Shown: piece after piece, positions 46,048-55,767 of the stretch
How positions within the stretch are numbered: position 1 is the stretch's first letter
Layout: each line of letters opens with the position of its first letter
Source of the DNA: Croceivirga lutea
GTDB taxonomy: Bacteria > Bacteroidota > Bacteroidia > Flavobacteriales > Flavobacteriaceae
Length of the DNA stretch: 64,000 nucleotides
Assembly (NCBI RefSeq): GCF_014235875.1
Contig: NZ_JACJUK010000005.1
Span: 1-64,000 of the forward strand
Reading direction: 5' to 3'
Program-made: the position numbers and the translations under genes
The notes under the pieces: model-generated
The model's database searches: none
What the model saw: the letters and a program-made list of their open reading frames with translations, nothing else
What the model was told of the DNA's origin: nothing

Positions 46048-47676
46048 ATGGCAAAAGGTTTTTTTCAAGTTCCTACAGCAATTAACGAACCTGTAAAAAG
46101 TTACGCTCCAGGCACTCCTGAGCGTGAAGAAGTCTTAAAACAATACAAAGCATATTACAATGGTTCTGTCGATGTACCTTTATATATAGGTGCTGAAGAA
46201 ATCAGAACGGGTAACACCAAAAAAATTACTCCTCCTCATGACCACAAACATGTTGTTGGTCAGTACCACACGGCAGAAAAGAAACACGTAGAACAGGCAA
46301 TTCAAAACTGCTTAGAGTCTCGTAAGAAATGGGCAGCCCTTACATGGGAGCAACGTGCCGCTATATTCTTAAAGGCCGCAGAATTAATCGCAGGCCCTTA
46401 CAGACAAAAAATGAATGCCGCTACAATGATGGTACAATCTAAAAATGTGTTTCAAGCAGAAATTGATGCAGCATGCGAAATTATTGATTTCTTAAGGTTC
46501 AATGTTGAATACATGAGTCAAATCTATATGGAGCAGCCAGATTCTGCAGAAGGTATTTGGAACCGAGTTGAGTATAGGCCATTAGAAGGTTTTATCTACG
46601 CTATTACTCCTTTTAATTTTACGGCAATTGCTGGCAACTTACCTGCAAGTGCAGCAATGATGGGTAATGTTGTAGTTTGGAAACCAAGTGATAGTCAAGT
46701 GTTTTCTGCGAAAGTAATCATGGATGTTTTTAAAGAAGCTGGCTTACCAGATGGTGTTATTAATATGGTAACTGGTGACCCAGTTATGATTACCAATACC
46801 ATTCTAGATAACGCAGATTTTTCAGGTATACACTTTACTGGGTCAACAACCGTCTTTAAAAACCTTTGGAAACAGATTGGCACTAATATTGAAAAATACA
46901 AAACCTATCCTAGAATTGTTGGTGAAACTGGTGGTAAAGATTTTATTATTGCTCACCCATCAGCAAAGGTTGAACAAGTAGCCACAGCCATTACTAGAGG
47001 AGCGTTCGAATTTCAAGGTCAAAAATGTAGTGCTGCATCTAGGGTGTACCTACCAAAATCTACAGCCACCGAAATTTTAAAATTGGTTAAAAAAGACGTT
47101 GAAAGCTTCAACAAACCAGGTTCACCAGAAGATTTTAGCAACTTTATTACCGCGGTTATTCACGAAGGTGCGTTTGATAAATTAGCTGGTTATATAGACC
47201 AAGCTAAAACAGATGCTGATGCGGAAATAGTAGTTGGCGGAGGGTATGATAAATCTGTTGGTTATTTTATTGAGCCAACTGTTATTTTAACTACCAATCC
47301 AAAATATGTAACCATGGAGACTGAATTATTCGGACCGGTTGTTACGGTATATATATATGAAGATGCTGATTGGTCAGAAACACTTCAACTTGTTGACAAT
47401 ACTAGCATTTATGCCTTAACTGGAGCTGTTTTAGCAAGCGACCGTTACGCCATTGATGAAGCTACAAAAGCTTTAGAAAATTGTGCTGGTAATTTTTACA
47501 TTAATGACAAACCAACAGGAGCGGTTGTAGGTCAGCAACCATTTGGAGGTGCAAGAGCTTCGGGTACTAACGATAAAGCTGGATCAGCACAAAATCTTTT
47601 ACGCTGGGTTTCTCCAAGGCTTATCAAAGAAACTTTTGTAACCCCAGAAAATTATAGATATCCTTTTTTAGGGTAG
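46048..47676 (+). CDS. pruA: 1-pyrroline-5-carboxylate dehydrogenase (L-glutamate gamma-semialdehyde dehydrogenase)
   Basis: The enzyme oxidises glutamate gamma-semialdehyde to glutamate with NAD+ in proline catabolism. The 542 residues match the monofunctional form. Catalytic Cys327 (FEFQGQKCSAASRVY), Glu293 (VGETGGKDF), the N in PFNFTAIAGNLP and the C-terminal PTGAVVGQQPFGGARASGTN are present. No proline dehydrogenase gene is adjacent. A terminator follows. Confidence 0.95.
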   Translation: MAKGFFQVPTAINEPVKSYAPGTPEREEVLKQYKAYYNGSVDVPLYIGAEEIRTGNTKKITPPHDHKHVVGQYHTAEKKHVEQAIQNCLESRKKWAALTWEQRAAIFLKAAELIAGPYRQKMNAATMMVQSKNVFQAEIDAACEIIDFLRFNVEYMSQIYMEQPDSAEGIWNRVEYRPLEGFIYAITPFNFTAIAGNLPASAAMMGNVVVWKPSDSQVFSAKVIMDVFKEAGLPDGVINMVTGDPVMITNTILDNADFSGIHFTGSTTVFKNLWKQIGTNIEKYKTYPRIVGETGGKDFIIAHPSAKVEQVATAITRGAFEFQGQKCSAASRVYLPKSTATEILKLVKKDVESFNKPGSPEDFSNFITAVIHEGAFDKLAGYIDQAKTDADAEIVVGGGYDKSVGYFIEPTVILTTNPKYVTMETELFGPVVTVYIYEDADWSETLQLVDNTSIYALTGAVLASDRYAIDEATKALENCAGNFYINDKPTGAVVGQQPFGGARASGTNDKAGSAQNLLRWVSPRLIKETFVTPENYRYPFLG

Positions 47677-47689
47677 CATAAAAATTTTG

Positions 47690-47709
47690 AAGGGCGGAAA
47701 TCCGCCCTT
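47690..47709 (+). terminator. Intrinsic terminator of pruA
   Basis: AAGGGCGGA (47690-47698) pairs with TCCGCCCTT (47701-47709) with a 2-nt loop in the drawn form, followed by a T-rich, imperfect tail. Convincing by stem strength, less so by tail. Confidence 0.75.
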
Positions 47710-48080
47710 TATTATATTTTGAATGTAAATTTAACGTTAATTTATTGTATATTTAATGTTTGTAATTTTACATTAGTGGTATGAAAAATTATTTTTTAAA
47801 AAAAATTCTTCAATTTGTAACCTATAAAAATCACCTGTGGGAGCAACTGAAATTATATGCACTTAAGTGTCGTAATTTCTATGCAGACATGCATACTCTT
47901 TAAAATAACAGCATATCCCAAGTTATTTTAAGTTATTTCTGTAAGTTTTGGTTTTTCTATAGACCTATTAACCGTTTATTTTTAATAATTAATTTAAATT
48001 CTATTCATCACTTAGAGTCATAAAATTGATTACCTTAGAAGTAACTGAAAATCAATAAGTAAAAACACAAAACATTTAAA
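47710..48080. other. 370-bp gap: hairpins and one tiny ORF, no recognised gene
   Basis: The stretch is very AT-rich. It contains a 10-bp palindrome CACTTAAGTG at 47860-47869. A hairpin TATGCA-GACA-TGCATA lies at 47880-47895, and a 9-bp stem TAAAATAAC/GTTATTTTA at 47901-47909/47922-47930. A small ORF spans 47781-47903. Close before dinB, TACCTTAG (48031-48038) is a poor -7 candidate. I see no known RNA family. Confidence 0.6.
47781..47903 (+). CDS. Possible 40-aa small protein (uncertain)
   Basis: ATG to TAA, 40 codons. The peptide is basic and aromatic (starts MKNYFLKKILQF, includes HLWEQLKLYALK). No strong ribosome-binding site or promoter is visible, and no relative is known to me. It could be chance in AT-rich DNA. 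Confidence 0.18.
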   Translation: MKNYFLKKILQFVTYKNHLWEQLKLYALKCRNFYADMHTL

Positions 48081-48605
48081 ATGAAAAAATTAGTTGTAGT
48101 GGCATTATGCCTATTGTCTTTTGCAGGATTTGCACAAGAAGACATGACAGTTCAAAAATCTGTACAAGGCATGGTAGCTCAAGTACAATCACAATTAGTA
48201 CAATTGGCAGAGGCTTTTGATGAGTCACAGTACGATTGGAGACCATCAGAAGGTGTGCGTTCTGTAAGAGAGGCCATTTTACATACAGCAGCAGCCAATT
48301 ATTTTTTAGCTACGAAAATGGGATATGCTTCTCCTGAAGATGTTGACTGGATGAATATGGAATCTAGCATAAAAGGAAAAGAAAATGTAATTGCAGCTTT
48401 AAAGGCTTCAAATGAATTTATTTTAGCGAAAATAACTGAAGAGAAAGCCGCTACATTTGACAAAGAAGTAGACTTTGGTTTTATGAAATTAAATCGCTTA
48501 AGTGGTTTACTAGTAGTTTTGGACCATAACGCAGAACACAAAGGCCAATTAATTGCCTATGCGCGATCAAACAACGTTACGCCGCCATGGAGCCAAGTAA
48601 ATTAA
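48081..48605 (+). CDS. DinB-like superfamily protein, exported
   Basis: The 174-residue protein starts with a signal peptide (KLVVVALCLLSFAGFAQ) followed by a four-helix DinB fold. The putative metal His residues lie in REAILHTAAANYF (His) and VLDHNAEHKGQL (two His), matching the DinB triad. DinB proteins include metal-dependent thiol transferases and uncharacterised enzymes. An exported DinB implies action in the periplasm; its substrate is unknown. A bidirectional terminator follows. Confidence 0.87.
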   Translation: MKKLVVVALCLLSFAGFAQEDMTVQKSVQGMVAQVQSQLVQLAEAFDESQYDWRPSEGVRSVREAILHTAAANYFLATKMGYASPEDVDWMNMESSIKGKENVIAALKASNEFILAKITEEKAATFDKEVDFGFMKLNRLSGLLVVLDHNAEHKGQLIAYARSNNVTPPWSQVN

Positions 48606-48610
48606 AGTAA

Positions 48611-48638
48611 AAAAAGCCTCGATTAGTCGAGGCTTTTT
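48611..48638. terminator. Bidirectional terminator
   Basis: AAAAAGCCTCGA pairs with TCGAGGCTTTTT around TTAG, with A's before and seven T's after. It serves dinB (+) and rsmG (-). Confidence 0.9.
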
Positions 48639-49274
48639 TTATCCTTTATACTTCATAGGTAGGTAAACTACCTTTTTTGTTTCGAAAAATGGTTCCTCAA
48701 AATAATCTTCTAAATCAAATATTTGTGCTGTTGTATAAGTAGACAATTCTTCGGTTAGGTCTCCTCCTTTTAAATACAAAATTCCGTTTCTTCTTTCATG
48801 AACTGAATCTTTCTTGATTTTGCCTTTCACCCAATGCACAAAAGTTGGCATTGCAGCTACTGCTCGGCTAACAATAAAATCAAATGTTCCAGGTAAATCT
48901 TCAACTCTAGAATGGTAAGATTTTACATTTTGCAACTGCAAACCTTCAACTACTTCATTCACCACCTTTATTTTTTTACCAATTGCATCTACTAACACAA
49001 AGTTTGTATTGGGATGCAAAATTGCTAACGGTATACCAGGAAAACCGCCACCAGTACCCACATCTAAAATATCAGCATTTTCATTAAACTGTTGAATCTT
49101 AGCAATACCTAAAGAATGTAAAACATGTCTAAGATAAAGCTCGTCAATATCTTTACGAGAAACCACATTAATTTTTTGATTCCAGTCCTGGTACAGCATT
49201 TCAAGTGCTGTAAATTTTGAAATTTGCGCTTCTGATAATGAGGGAAAGTACTTTAAAATGGTTTCAACATTCAT
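48639..49274 (-). CDS. rsmG: 16S rRNA (guanine527-N7)-methyltransferase
   Basis: The 211-residue RsmG methylates G527 of 16S rRNA. Motifs: QDWNQKINVVSRKDIDELY-type start (NQKINVVSRKD), LRHVLHSL, ADILDVGTGGGFPGIPLAILHP (SAM motif I), VLVDAIGKKIKVV and DFIVSRAVAAM. The length matches the family. It is convergent with dinB and divergent from the desaturase gene. Confidence 0.96.
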   Translation of the reverse strand: MNVETILKYFPSLSEAQISKFTALEMLYQDWNQKINVVSRKDIDELYLRHVLHSLGIAKIQQFNENADILDVGTGGGFPGIPLAILHPNTNFVLVDAIGKKIKVVNEVVEGLQLQNVKSYHSRVEDLPGTFDFIVSRAVAAMPTFVHWVKGKIKKDSVHERRNGILYLKGGDLTEELSTYTTAQIFDLEDYFEEPFFETKKVVYLPMKYKG

Positions 49275-49365
49275 TGATTCTTGTTAATTTGTTCAAAAAT
49301 AAGCCATTTCACAGGTCATTACCTTATTTTTACCATCCAGATATTTAACTGGGATAATATAGATT

Positions 49366-50466
49366 ATGAATATAGATACAGTAAAATTTTCGAGAAGAGA
49401 CTCAGCTCAATTCTTTAGAACACTTAACAAAAGAGTCAATAATTACTTTAAAGAACAAAACATTAAGAAAACAGGCAACTGGAAACTTCACTTAAAAACA
49501 ATAGTGATGTTTAGCATGTTTTTAGCGCCTTATTTTTTGGTTTTAACGTTAAACCTGCCTACTTGGGCGCAATTCTTGTTAACCATTGTCATGGGAATTG
49601 GAATGGCAGGAGTTGGTATGAATGTTATGCACGATGCAAACCACGGTTCCTATTCTGATAAAAAATGGGTAAATAAGTTATTAGGTAGCAGTATGTATTT
49701 GCTAGCGGGCAACGTATACAATTGGCAAGTTCAACACAATGTACTTCACCATACATATACCAATATTCAAGACCATGATGAAGATTTAGATGCTGGTAGA
49801 GTGTTACGATTTTCTAAAAATGCAGAGTGGAAAAAACATCATAAATTTCAGCATTGGTACTCCATCTTTCTTTATGGTTTACTTACTTTCAATTGGTCAA
49901 TCACTACAGATTTTAAGCAAATGTACAGGTACACTAAACGTAAGTTATCTTACGGAAAGCTACCAAAACCGGCATTAAATTGGACTATTTTGGGAATTAC
50001 TAAAGCCTTATATTTTACTGTTTGGATAGTATTACCTATTGTAATTTTAGACATTCCTTGGTGGCATATTTTAATTGGCTTCTTTATTATGCATTATGTG
50101 GCAGGCTTAATTTTAAGCGTAGTTTTTCAATTGGCACATATTGGTGAAGATGCAGAAACTCCATTACCAGATGAAGCTGGAAATATGAAAAACACATGGG
50201 CAATTCATCAACTTTTCACTACCATTAATTTTGGAACTAGAAACAGAATTGTTAACTGGTTTACGGGTGGACTAAATCACCAAGTTGAACATCATATTTT
50301 TCCTCATATTAGTCATATACACTACACAAAAATTGCCAAAATTGTGAAAGAAACAGCAAGGGAGTTTAATTTGCCTTACAACGAATATCAAACTACCAGA
50401 AAAGCTATAATTTCACACTTTAAACATCTTAAAGAATTGGGCAAAGAGCCTACTTTACAATACTAG
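49366..50466 (+). CDS. Membrane fatty acid desaturase
   Basis: The 366-residue protein is an acyl-lipid/acyl-CoA desaturase with three histidine boxes for the diiron site: HDANHG (89-94), HNVLHH (124-129) and HQVEHH (305-310), between paired transmembrane helices. The QxxHH third box resembles front-end (delta-5/6-like) desaturases, but no cytochrome b5 domain is fused, so an external electron donor is needed. The position of the double bond is not predictable. It is 12 bp upstream of the aminotransferase gene. Confidence 0.93.
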   Translation: MNIDTVKFSRRDSAQFFRTLNKRVNNYFKEQNIKKTGNWKLHLKTIVMFSMFLAPYFLVLTLNLPTWAQFLLTIVMGIGMAGVGMNVMHDANHGSYSDKKWVNKLLGSSMYLLAGNVYNWQVQHNVLHHTYTNIQDHDEDLDAGRVLRFSKNAEWKKHHKFQHWYSIFLYGLLTFNWSITTDFKQMYRYTKRKLSYGKLPKPALNWTILGITKALYFTVWIVLPIVILDIPWWHILIGFFIMHYVAGLILSVVFQLAHIGEDAETPLPDEAGNMKNTWAIHQLFTTINFGTRNRIVNWFTGGLNHQVEHHIFPHISHIHYTKIAKIVKETAREFNLPYNEYQTTRKAIISHFKHLKELGKEPTLQY

Positions 50467-50478
50467 GTAAATTACATT

Positions 50479-51666
50479 ATGAGCAATCAACTTTCTGACC
50501 GCATTAATAATTTAGTGCCATCAGCAACTTTAGCAATGGCTGCAAAAGCCCGTGAACTTAGAGCTGAAGGAAAAGATATTATTGGCCTAAGTTTGGGAGA
50601 ACCAGATTTTAATACACCAGATTATATTAAAGAAGCTGCTAAACAAGCAATCGATGAAAATTACAACTCTTACACCCCGGTTGATGGTTATGTAGAGTTA
50701 AAATCTGCCATCATTACAAAGTTTAAAAGAGATAACGGTTTAACTTATGAACCTTCTCAAATTGTAGTGTCTACAGGTGCCAAGCAAGCGCTGTATAATG
50801 TTGCACAAGCTTGTTTAAATAAAGGTGACGAAGTTATTTTACCCTGCCCATATTGGGTTAGTTATGCAGATATTGTAAAATTAGCAGAAGGTGTGCCAAT
50901 AGAAGTTAAAACTTCCATTGAGAGTGATTTTAAAATGACCCCAGAGCAATTAGAAGCTGCTATTACACCTAAAACCAAAATGCTTTGGTACAGTTCACCA
51001 TGTAATCCGAGTGGTTCTATCTACAGTAAAGCTGAACTTAGAGCATTAGCTGACGTTTTACAGAAACATCCGCAAATTGTTGTTGTGAGCGATGAAATCT
51101 ACGAACATATAAATTATGGCGTAACTGAGCATGCTTCAATGGCTAGCTTTGAAGACATGTATGACCGAACGGTTACGGTTAATGGTGTAGCTAAAGCGTT
51201 TGCAATGACAGGTTGGAGAATAGGTTACATCGGAGCTCCAAGTTATATTGCCAGAGCATGTAACAAACTACAAGGACAGGTAACTAGTGGGGCAAATTGT
51301 ATTGCGCAAAGAGCTGTCATTACTGCTCTTGAAGAATCTCCTGAGCGTATAAAGTACATGGTTGATGAGTTTAAAAACCGAAGAAAATTAATTCTTGAAT
51401 TACTTAATGAAATTGATGGCTTTGAATGTAATGAACCAGAAGGTGCTTTTTATGTGTTCCCTAATATTTCTTCTTTCTTCGGAAAAGAATTAAATGGCGT
51501 TAAAATCAACAATGCTAGCGACTTTGCAATTTATATTCTAGAACATGCAAATGTTGCAACTGTTACCGGCGATGCTTTTGGTAACGGTAACGGCATTAGA
51601 ATTTCATATGCGGCTTCTGTGGAACAAATAAAAGAAGCCATTTCTAGAATTAAGGCGGTAGTTTAA
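50479..51666 (+). CDS. Aspartate aminotransferase-type PLP enzyme
   Basis: The 395-residue class I/II aminotransferase has the subgroup Ib pattern: LSLGEPDFNTPDYI, STGAKQALYN, PCPYWVSYADI, YSSPCNPSGSIYS, VVSDEIYEHINY and the Schiff-base Lys239 in NGVAKAFAMTGWRIGY. The C-terminal Arg region GNGIRISYAAS binds the substrate carboxylate. It probably interconverts aspartate and oxaloacetate (aspC/aspB type). It is likely co-transcribed with the desaturase. A strong terminator follows. Confidence 0.94.
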   Translation: MSNQLSDRINNLVPSATLAMAAKARELRAEGKDIIGLSLGEPDFNTPDYIKEAAKQAIDENYNSYTPVDGYVELKSAIITKFKRDNGLTYEPSQIVVSTGAKQALYNVAQACLNKGDEVILPCPYWVSYADIVKLAEGVPIEVKTSIESDFKMTPEQLEAAITPKTKMLWYSSPCNPSGSIYSKAELRALADVLQKHPQIVVVSDEIYEHINYGVTEHASMASFEDMYDRTVTVNGVAKAFAMTGWRIGYIGAPSYIARACNKLQGQVTSGANCIAQRAVITALEESPERIKYMVDEFKNRRKLILELLNEIDGFECNEPEGAFYVFPNISSFFGKELNGVKINNASDFAIYILEHANVATVTGDAFGNGNGIRISYAASVEQIKEAISRIKAVV

Positions 51667-51693
51667 TATTTAAACGTAAAATACCAAAATCTA

Positions 51694-51729
51694 ATAGCTT
51701 TTTAAGGAAACTTAAAAAGCTATTTTTTT
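51694..51729 (+). terminator. Intrinsic terminator with GAAA loop
   Basis: ATAGCTTTTTAAG (51694-51706), loop GAAA, CTTAAAAAGCTAT (51711-51723), followed by T's. A 13-bp perfect stem with a GNRA tetraloop ends the aminotransferase transcript. Confidence 0.9.
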
Positions 51730-51738
51730 GTTCAAAAA

Positions 51739-52890
51739 TTAAGGATTGGTAATAGCATCCACGATTTCTGAATATTGCCATGAAATGGTATTTCTATTCT
51801 GTAGTCTAAAATTACCGCCATCATCCCAGACTATTGGTATAAAACCATATTGTAGCGCTAACTGGGTGTAATTGGTTGCATATGCTACGCGGTCTTCTAA
51901 ATTGTTTTTATTTCTAGAACCCCATTCTCCAAGAATTACGTTTCTATTTTCAGAAACCACCCATTTTTGATAAATTTTCTCCATTTCATTTTTTAGCGCT
52001 TCTTTTTCAGCTTCACTACCCCATTCAGAAGGTCCGTTTTCTTCGCCTGCAAACGACCATGGAAAATAGGAATGAAGTGATATTAGAATATTCTCATCAC
52101 TATTTGGAATAATCAAATCATTCATAACCTCATCAATTGTACTTGCTGCGTATGTAGACACCATTAGTACTCTATTTGCATTAAAACCCTCAACAGCTCT
52201 AATAGCTTCAACACCTGCCTTATGATATTCATTTAAAATAGCTCTACTTTCAGCATTACCACCGTTCCACTCCAAAGGGGTTCCCTTTAATCGAGGTTCA
52301 TTTAAAATTTCAAAAATCAATCGATTATCATAAGCTTTAAAACGTGTTGCTACTTGAGTCCAGAGCGAAGATAATCTAGCAATAACATCATCTTTTTTGT
52401 CGGCTTCAAGTTTTACCCAATCATCATCATGATGCACATTGATAATTACAATTAATTGATTTTCTAAAGCAATATCAACAACATCTTGCACCCTATTTAA
52501 ATAATCTGGTTCTATTGCATACGGACTATTTTCGTCTTGATGATACCCCCATGTTACAGGAATTCTCAACGTATTAAAACCAGAATTTGCCACCAAATCA
52601 ATCATCGCCTTTGTGGGAAGAGGATTACCCCATGCTGTCTTATCTCTAGATTCAACGTCAAAACTATTGCCTAAGTTCCAACCAACCCCCATTTTAAGAA
52701 CTAATTCATTCGGAGAAATATAGCCTTCGGCATCAAAATCTTGCGTATTAGTATCTTCTGTTTGTTCTTCATTAACACTTTCTTCAACGCCCAACTCAGA
52801 TGAATTAGCACTATCGGTTGAACTGCATGCTAGCCACAAAAAAACAGAAAAGAGTAAAGTGGCACTAAGAAAATAGAATTTTGTTTTCAT
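51739..52890 (-). CDS. Glycoside hydrolase family 5 lipoprotein (endo-beta-glucanase-like)
   Basis: The 383-residue protein has a lipoprotein signal (FLWLAC, Cys22). A Ser/Asp/Glu-rich linker (22-58) precedes a GH5 (beta/alpha)8 barrel. The acid/base Glu198 in FEILNEP and the nucleophile Glu322 in ILGEWGSRN are visible, with GWNLGNSFD, LRIPVTWG, VHHDDDW and SLHSYFPWSF. GH5 includes cellulases, mannanases and others; the substrate specificity is open. The lipid anchor suggests the outer membrane. It lies 37 bp after trkH on the same strand. Confidence 0.93.
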   Translation of the reverse strand: MKTKFYFLSATLLFSVFLWLACSSTDSANSSELGVEESVNEEQTEDTNTQDFDAEGYISPNELVLKMGVGWNLGNSFDVESRDKTAWGNPLPTKAMIDLVANSGFNTLRIPVTWGYHQDENSPYAIEPDYLNRVQDVVDIALENQLIVIINVHHDDDWVKLEADKKDDVIARLSSLWTQVATRFKAYDNRLIFEILNEPRLKGTPLEWNGGNAESRAILNEYHKAGVEAIRAVEGFNANRVLMVSTYAASTIDEVMNDLIIPNSDENILISLHSYFPWSFAGEENGPSEWGSEAEKEALKNEMEKIYQKWVVSENRNVILGEWGSRNKNNLEDRVAYATNYTQLALQYGFIPIVWDDGGNFRLQNRNTISWQYSEIVDAITNP

Positions 52891-52927
52891 CCGCTTTTTT
52901 GTAAAAGATACTAAAAAGCAAAGAAGA

Positions 52928-54418
52928 TTAGGTTTTTCTCCAAAAAACAGGAGTTAATAAAATAAGTACTGTAAATAATTCTAACCTCCCTAAAAGCATT
53001 AAAAATCCGCACCACCACTTACCAAAAGGGGGTAAACTGCTAAAATTAACCACAGGATTTAAATCACCCAAAGCTGGACCAACATTACCTAGAGAAGAAG
53101 CTGCACCACCAACAGCAGATTCAAAATCTAATCCTAAATAACCTAACACCAAAGCTCCAATTATAAAAAGCAACATGTACAGTACAAAGAAGCCGATAAC
53201 GTTGTATACAATATGTTCACTAACAGATTTATTATTAAGTCGAACAGGAATTATAGCATTACTATGCAGTGTTCTTTTAAACTCTAAAATTCCGTTTTTA
53301 ATAATTAGTAAATGTCTAACAACTTTTATACCACCACTTGTGGAACCTGCCGAACCACCTAAAAACATTAATCCAAAAAAGAAAACGGTTAAAAAAGGCG
53401 TCCAATTAGTAAAGTCTGCGGTCACAAAACCAGTTGTAGTTACAACAGCCAAAACTTGAAATAAGCCGTGTCTAAATGCACTTTCAAACTTACCCCAAAC
53501 CATAGGATGATATTCTGAGATTTCAACACTTGCTTGAAAATAAACAATTAATGCTGCAACTACAGTAAAAGCTATAATGAACAAGGAGTAAGACTTAAAC
53601 TCTTCATCTTTAAATACTCTTTGTACCTGACCCGTAAACGCAAAATAGCTAATTACAAAATTGGTGCCCGCCAAAAACATGAATATAATTATGATGTATT
53701 CAATCCAAGGGTTACCATTCCAATGCGCAACACTAAGATTTTTAGTAGAAAAGCCTCCTGTTGACAGTGTAGACAATGCATGATTAATTGCATCGAAAAA
53801 AGACATTCCTGCAATTTGAAGCAAAATGGTTTCAATTACCGTGTAACCCACATATATATACCAAAGCCTTTTGGCTGTATCTGTAATTCTAGGATGCAAT
53901 TTGTCACCCCCTGGCCCAGGTGCTTCTGCCGTAAATAATTGCATACCCCCAATACCCAACAATGGCAATATGGCTATGGCTAAAACAATTATACCCATAC
54001 CACCAATCCAATGAGTTAGACTTCTCCAAAAAAGCACGCCTTCTGGCAAAGCTTCTATATCTGCTAAAATCGAAGCTCCAGTAGTTGTATAACCAGATAT
54101 GGTTTCAAAAAAAGCGTTTGTAATATTGGGTATCGCACCTGAAAAAATATAAGGCAGCACACCAGAAATAGACATAATTAACCATCCGAAGGTTACAATT
54201 ATATAGCCTTCTTTTGGTTTTACCTCTTTACGGTGCCCCCGTGTGTAAAACATGGCCATAACCCCAACCAACATGGTTACAATAGCAGCCATGGCTAATT
54301 CTAAAGTTACCCCATCTTTATAGACTGCACTCATTACTGTTGCAAGAATCATAAATGACCCGTTGCAAAGTAACAGCAAGCCCATAATGTGTAATATAAT
54401 TCGAAAATTGAGACCCAT
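52928..54418 (-). CDS. trkH: Trk/Ktr-type potassium uptake membrane subunit
   Basis: The 496-residue protein has four M1-P-M2 pore repeats (TTGASILADIEALP, STGGFSTKNLSVAHWNG, TTGFVTADFTNWTPF and SLGNVGPALGDLNPV) with the selectivity glycines, and about ten transmembrane segments. It partners with the cytoplasmic TrkA encoded just upstream; the start overlaps the trkA stop by one base (TAATG), so translation is coupled. It imports K+ driven by the membrane potential, with H+ or Na+ coupling. Confidence 0.95.
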   Translation of the reverse strand: MGLNFRIILHIMGLLLLCNGSFMILATVMSAVYKDGVTLELAMAAIVTMLVGVMAMFYTRGHRKEVKPKEGYIIVTFGWLIMSISGVLPYIFSGAIPNITNAFFETISGYTTTGASILADIEALPEGVLFWRSLTHWIGGMGIIVLAIAILPLLGIGGMQLFTAEAPGPGGDKLHPRITDTAKRLWYIYVGYTVIETILLQIAGMSFFDAINHALSTLSTGGFSTKNLSVAHWNGNPWIEYIIIIFMFLAGTNFVISYFAFTGQVQRVFKDEEFKSYSLFIIAFTVVAALIVYFQASVEISEYHPMVWGKFESAFRHGLFQVLAVVTTTGFVTADFTNWTPFLTVFFFGLMFLGGSAGSTSGGIKVVRHLLIIKNGILEFKRTLHSNAIIPVRLNNKSVSEHIVYNVIGFFVLYMLLFIIGALVLGYLGLDFESAVGGAASSLGNVGPALGDLNPVVNFSSLPPFGKWWCGFLMLLGRLELFTVLILLTPVFWRKT

Positions 54419-55767
54419 TAGAGAAACATTTTTTCGATTTTGGCAATGGCTTTAGGTAGTGTACAAACTACAACTTTATCTCCTGCTTGAATTCTAAAAT
54501 CACCAAGTGCAATTATTCCTTTTTTATCTCTAATTACCCCTCCAATGATAGCTTCTCTCGGAAAGTCTAATTCTTTAATCAACTCGCCATTTACTAACGA
54601 ATTTGGTTTTACCTCAAATTCTAAAAGCTCTGCATTCAAATTATTTAAACGTGTAAGTGCCAATACCTCTCCTCTTCTTACATGTCTAAAAATATTGTTA
54701 GCTGCTAATAGTTTTTTATTGATTAAAGTATCTATACCAATAGACTGAGAAAGTGAGAAATAATCCATATTCTCAACAAGTGCAATGGTCTTTTTTATCT
54801 TTTTTGACTTAGCCACCAAGCAAGACATGATGTTGGTTTCAGAATTACCGGTTACTGCCACAAAAGCATCCATAGAGTCTAAACTTTCTTCTTCTAAAAG
54901 TTCAACATTTCTTCCATCACCATTTATGACTAAAGCATTAGGTATTTCATCTGCAATATCGTAAGCCTTCTGTTTATTCTTTTCAATTAAGCGTACATTG
55001 AATTTTTTACTACAAAGGTCGCGTGCGGTTTTATATCCAACTTTACTTCCACCAAGAATCATTACATTCTTGATTTCTTTTTTCTTCATTCCCGTAAGAT
55101 TATAAAGCTCATCTACACCTTCTGCGGAAGTAATAAAATAGACTTGGTCGCCTTCTTTAAAAACGGTATCACCACGAGGAATTAACGTAAATTGAGTTCC
55201 TTTTCTACGCATGGCAATAGGCATAAAATGCAGTTCTGGAAATATTTTAGCCGCTTCTTTTACCATTTTACCAACAAAAGGTGCCGTTTTAGGTATAAAC
55301 ATACCCGCCATAGTAAGTAACCCACCTTCAAACTCGTAAGTATCAATAAAAGCAGACTGATTTAATAGCAATTGAATTTCTGATGCTGCTAATTTTTCAG
55401 GAGAAATGAGCTCATCTATACCCAGTTCACTAAATTTTAGTGTTTCTCTGTTATCTATAAATTCGGTGTTAGAAATACGAGCAATGGTTCTTTTACAACC
55501 CAATTGTTTAGCAAGTAAACAAAGGGTAAGGTTTGTGGTTTCTGATGCGGTAACACCAATTACCAAATCGGCATCTTCAACATTAGCTTCATTTAAAATT
55601 GATATGGATGTAGCATCTCCTCTCACTACTTTAATATCTAAGTGGTTATCCGCATAATTTAAACGTTCTTTGTGTGTATCTATTAATACAATCTGTTGCG
55701 CTTCATAAGACAATAATTTAGCCAAATGAAAACCTACCTCACCAGCACCAGCAATGACTATACGCAT
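54418..55767 (-). CDS. trkA: Trk potassium uptake regulatory subunit TrkA
   Basis: The 449-residue cytoplasmic protein has two RCK modules: N1 with IAGAGEVGFHLAKLL, DTHKERLNY and VVRGDATSISILNEA, a C-domain near 140-220, then N2 with MILGGSKVGYKTARDLC and VINGDGRNVELL and a second C-domain. It binds NAD+/NADH or ATP and gates TrkH. It precedes trkH with a one-base overlap. Confidence 0.96.
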   Translation of the reverse strand: MRIVIAGAGEVGFHLAKLLSYEAQQIVLIDTHKERLNYADNHLDIKVVRGDATSISILNEANVEDADLVIGVTASETTNLTLCLLAKQLGCKRTIARISNTEFIDNRETLKFSELGIDELISPEKLAASEIQLLLNQSAFIDTYEFEGGLLTMAGMFIPKTAPFVGKMVKEAAKIFPELHFMPIAMRRKGTQFTLIPRGDTVFKEGDQVYFITSAEGVDELYNLTGMKKKEIKNVMILGGSKVGYKTARDLCSKKFNVRLIEKNKQKAYDIADEIPNALVINGDGRNVELLEEESLDSMDAFVAVTGNSETNIMSCLVAKSKKIKKTIALVENMDYFSLSQSIGIDTLINKKLLAANNIFRHVRRGEVLALTRLNNLNAELLEFEVKPNSLVNGELIKELDFPREAIIGGVIRDKKGIIALGDFRIQAGDKVVVCTLPKAIAKIEKMFL

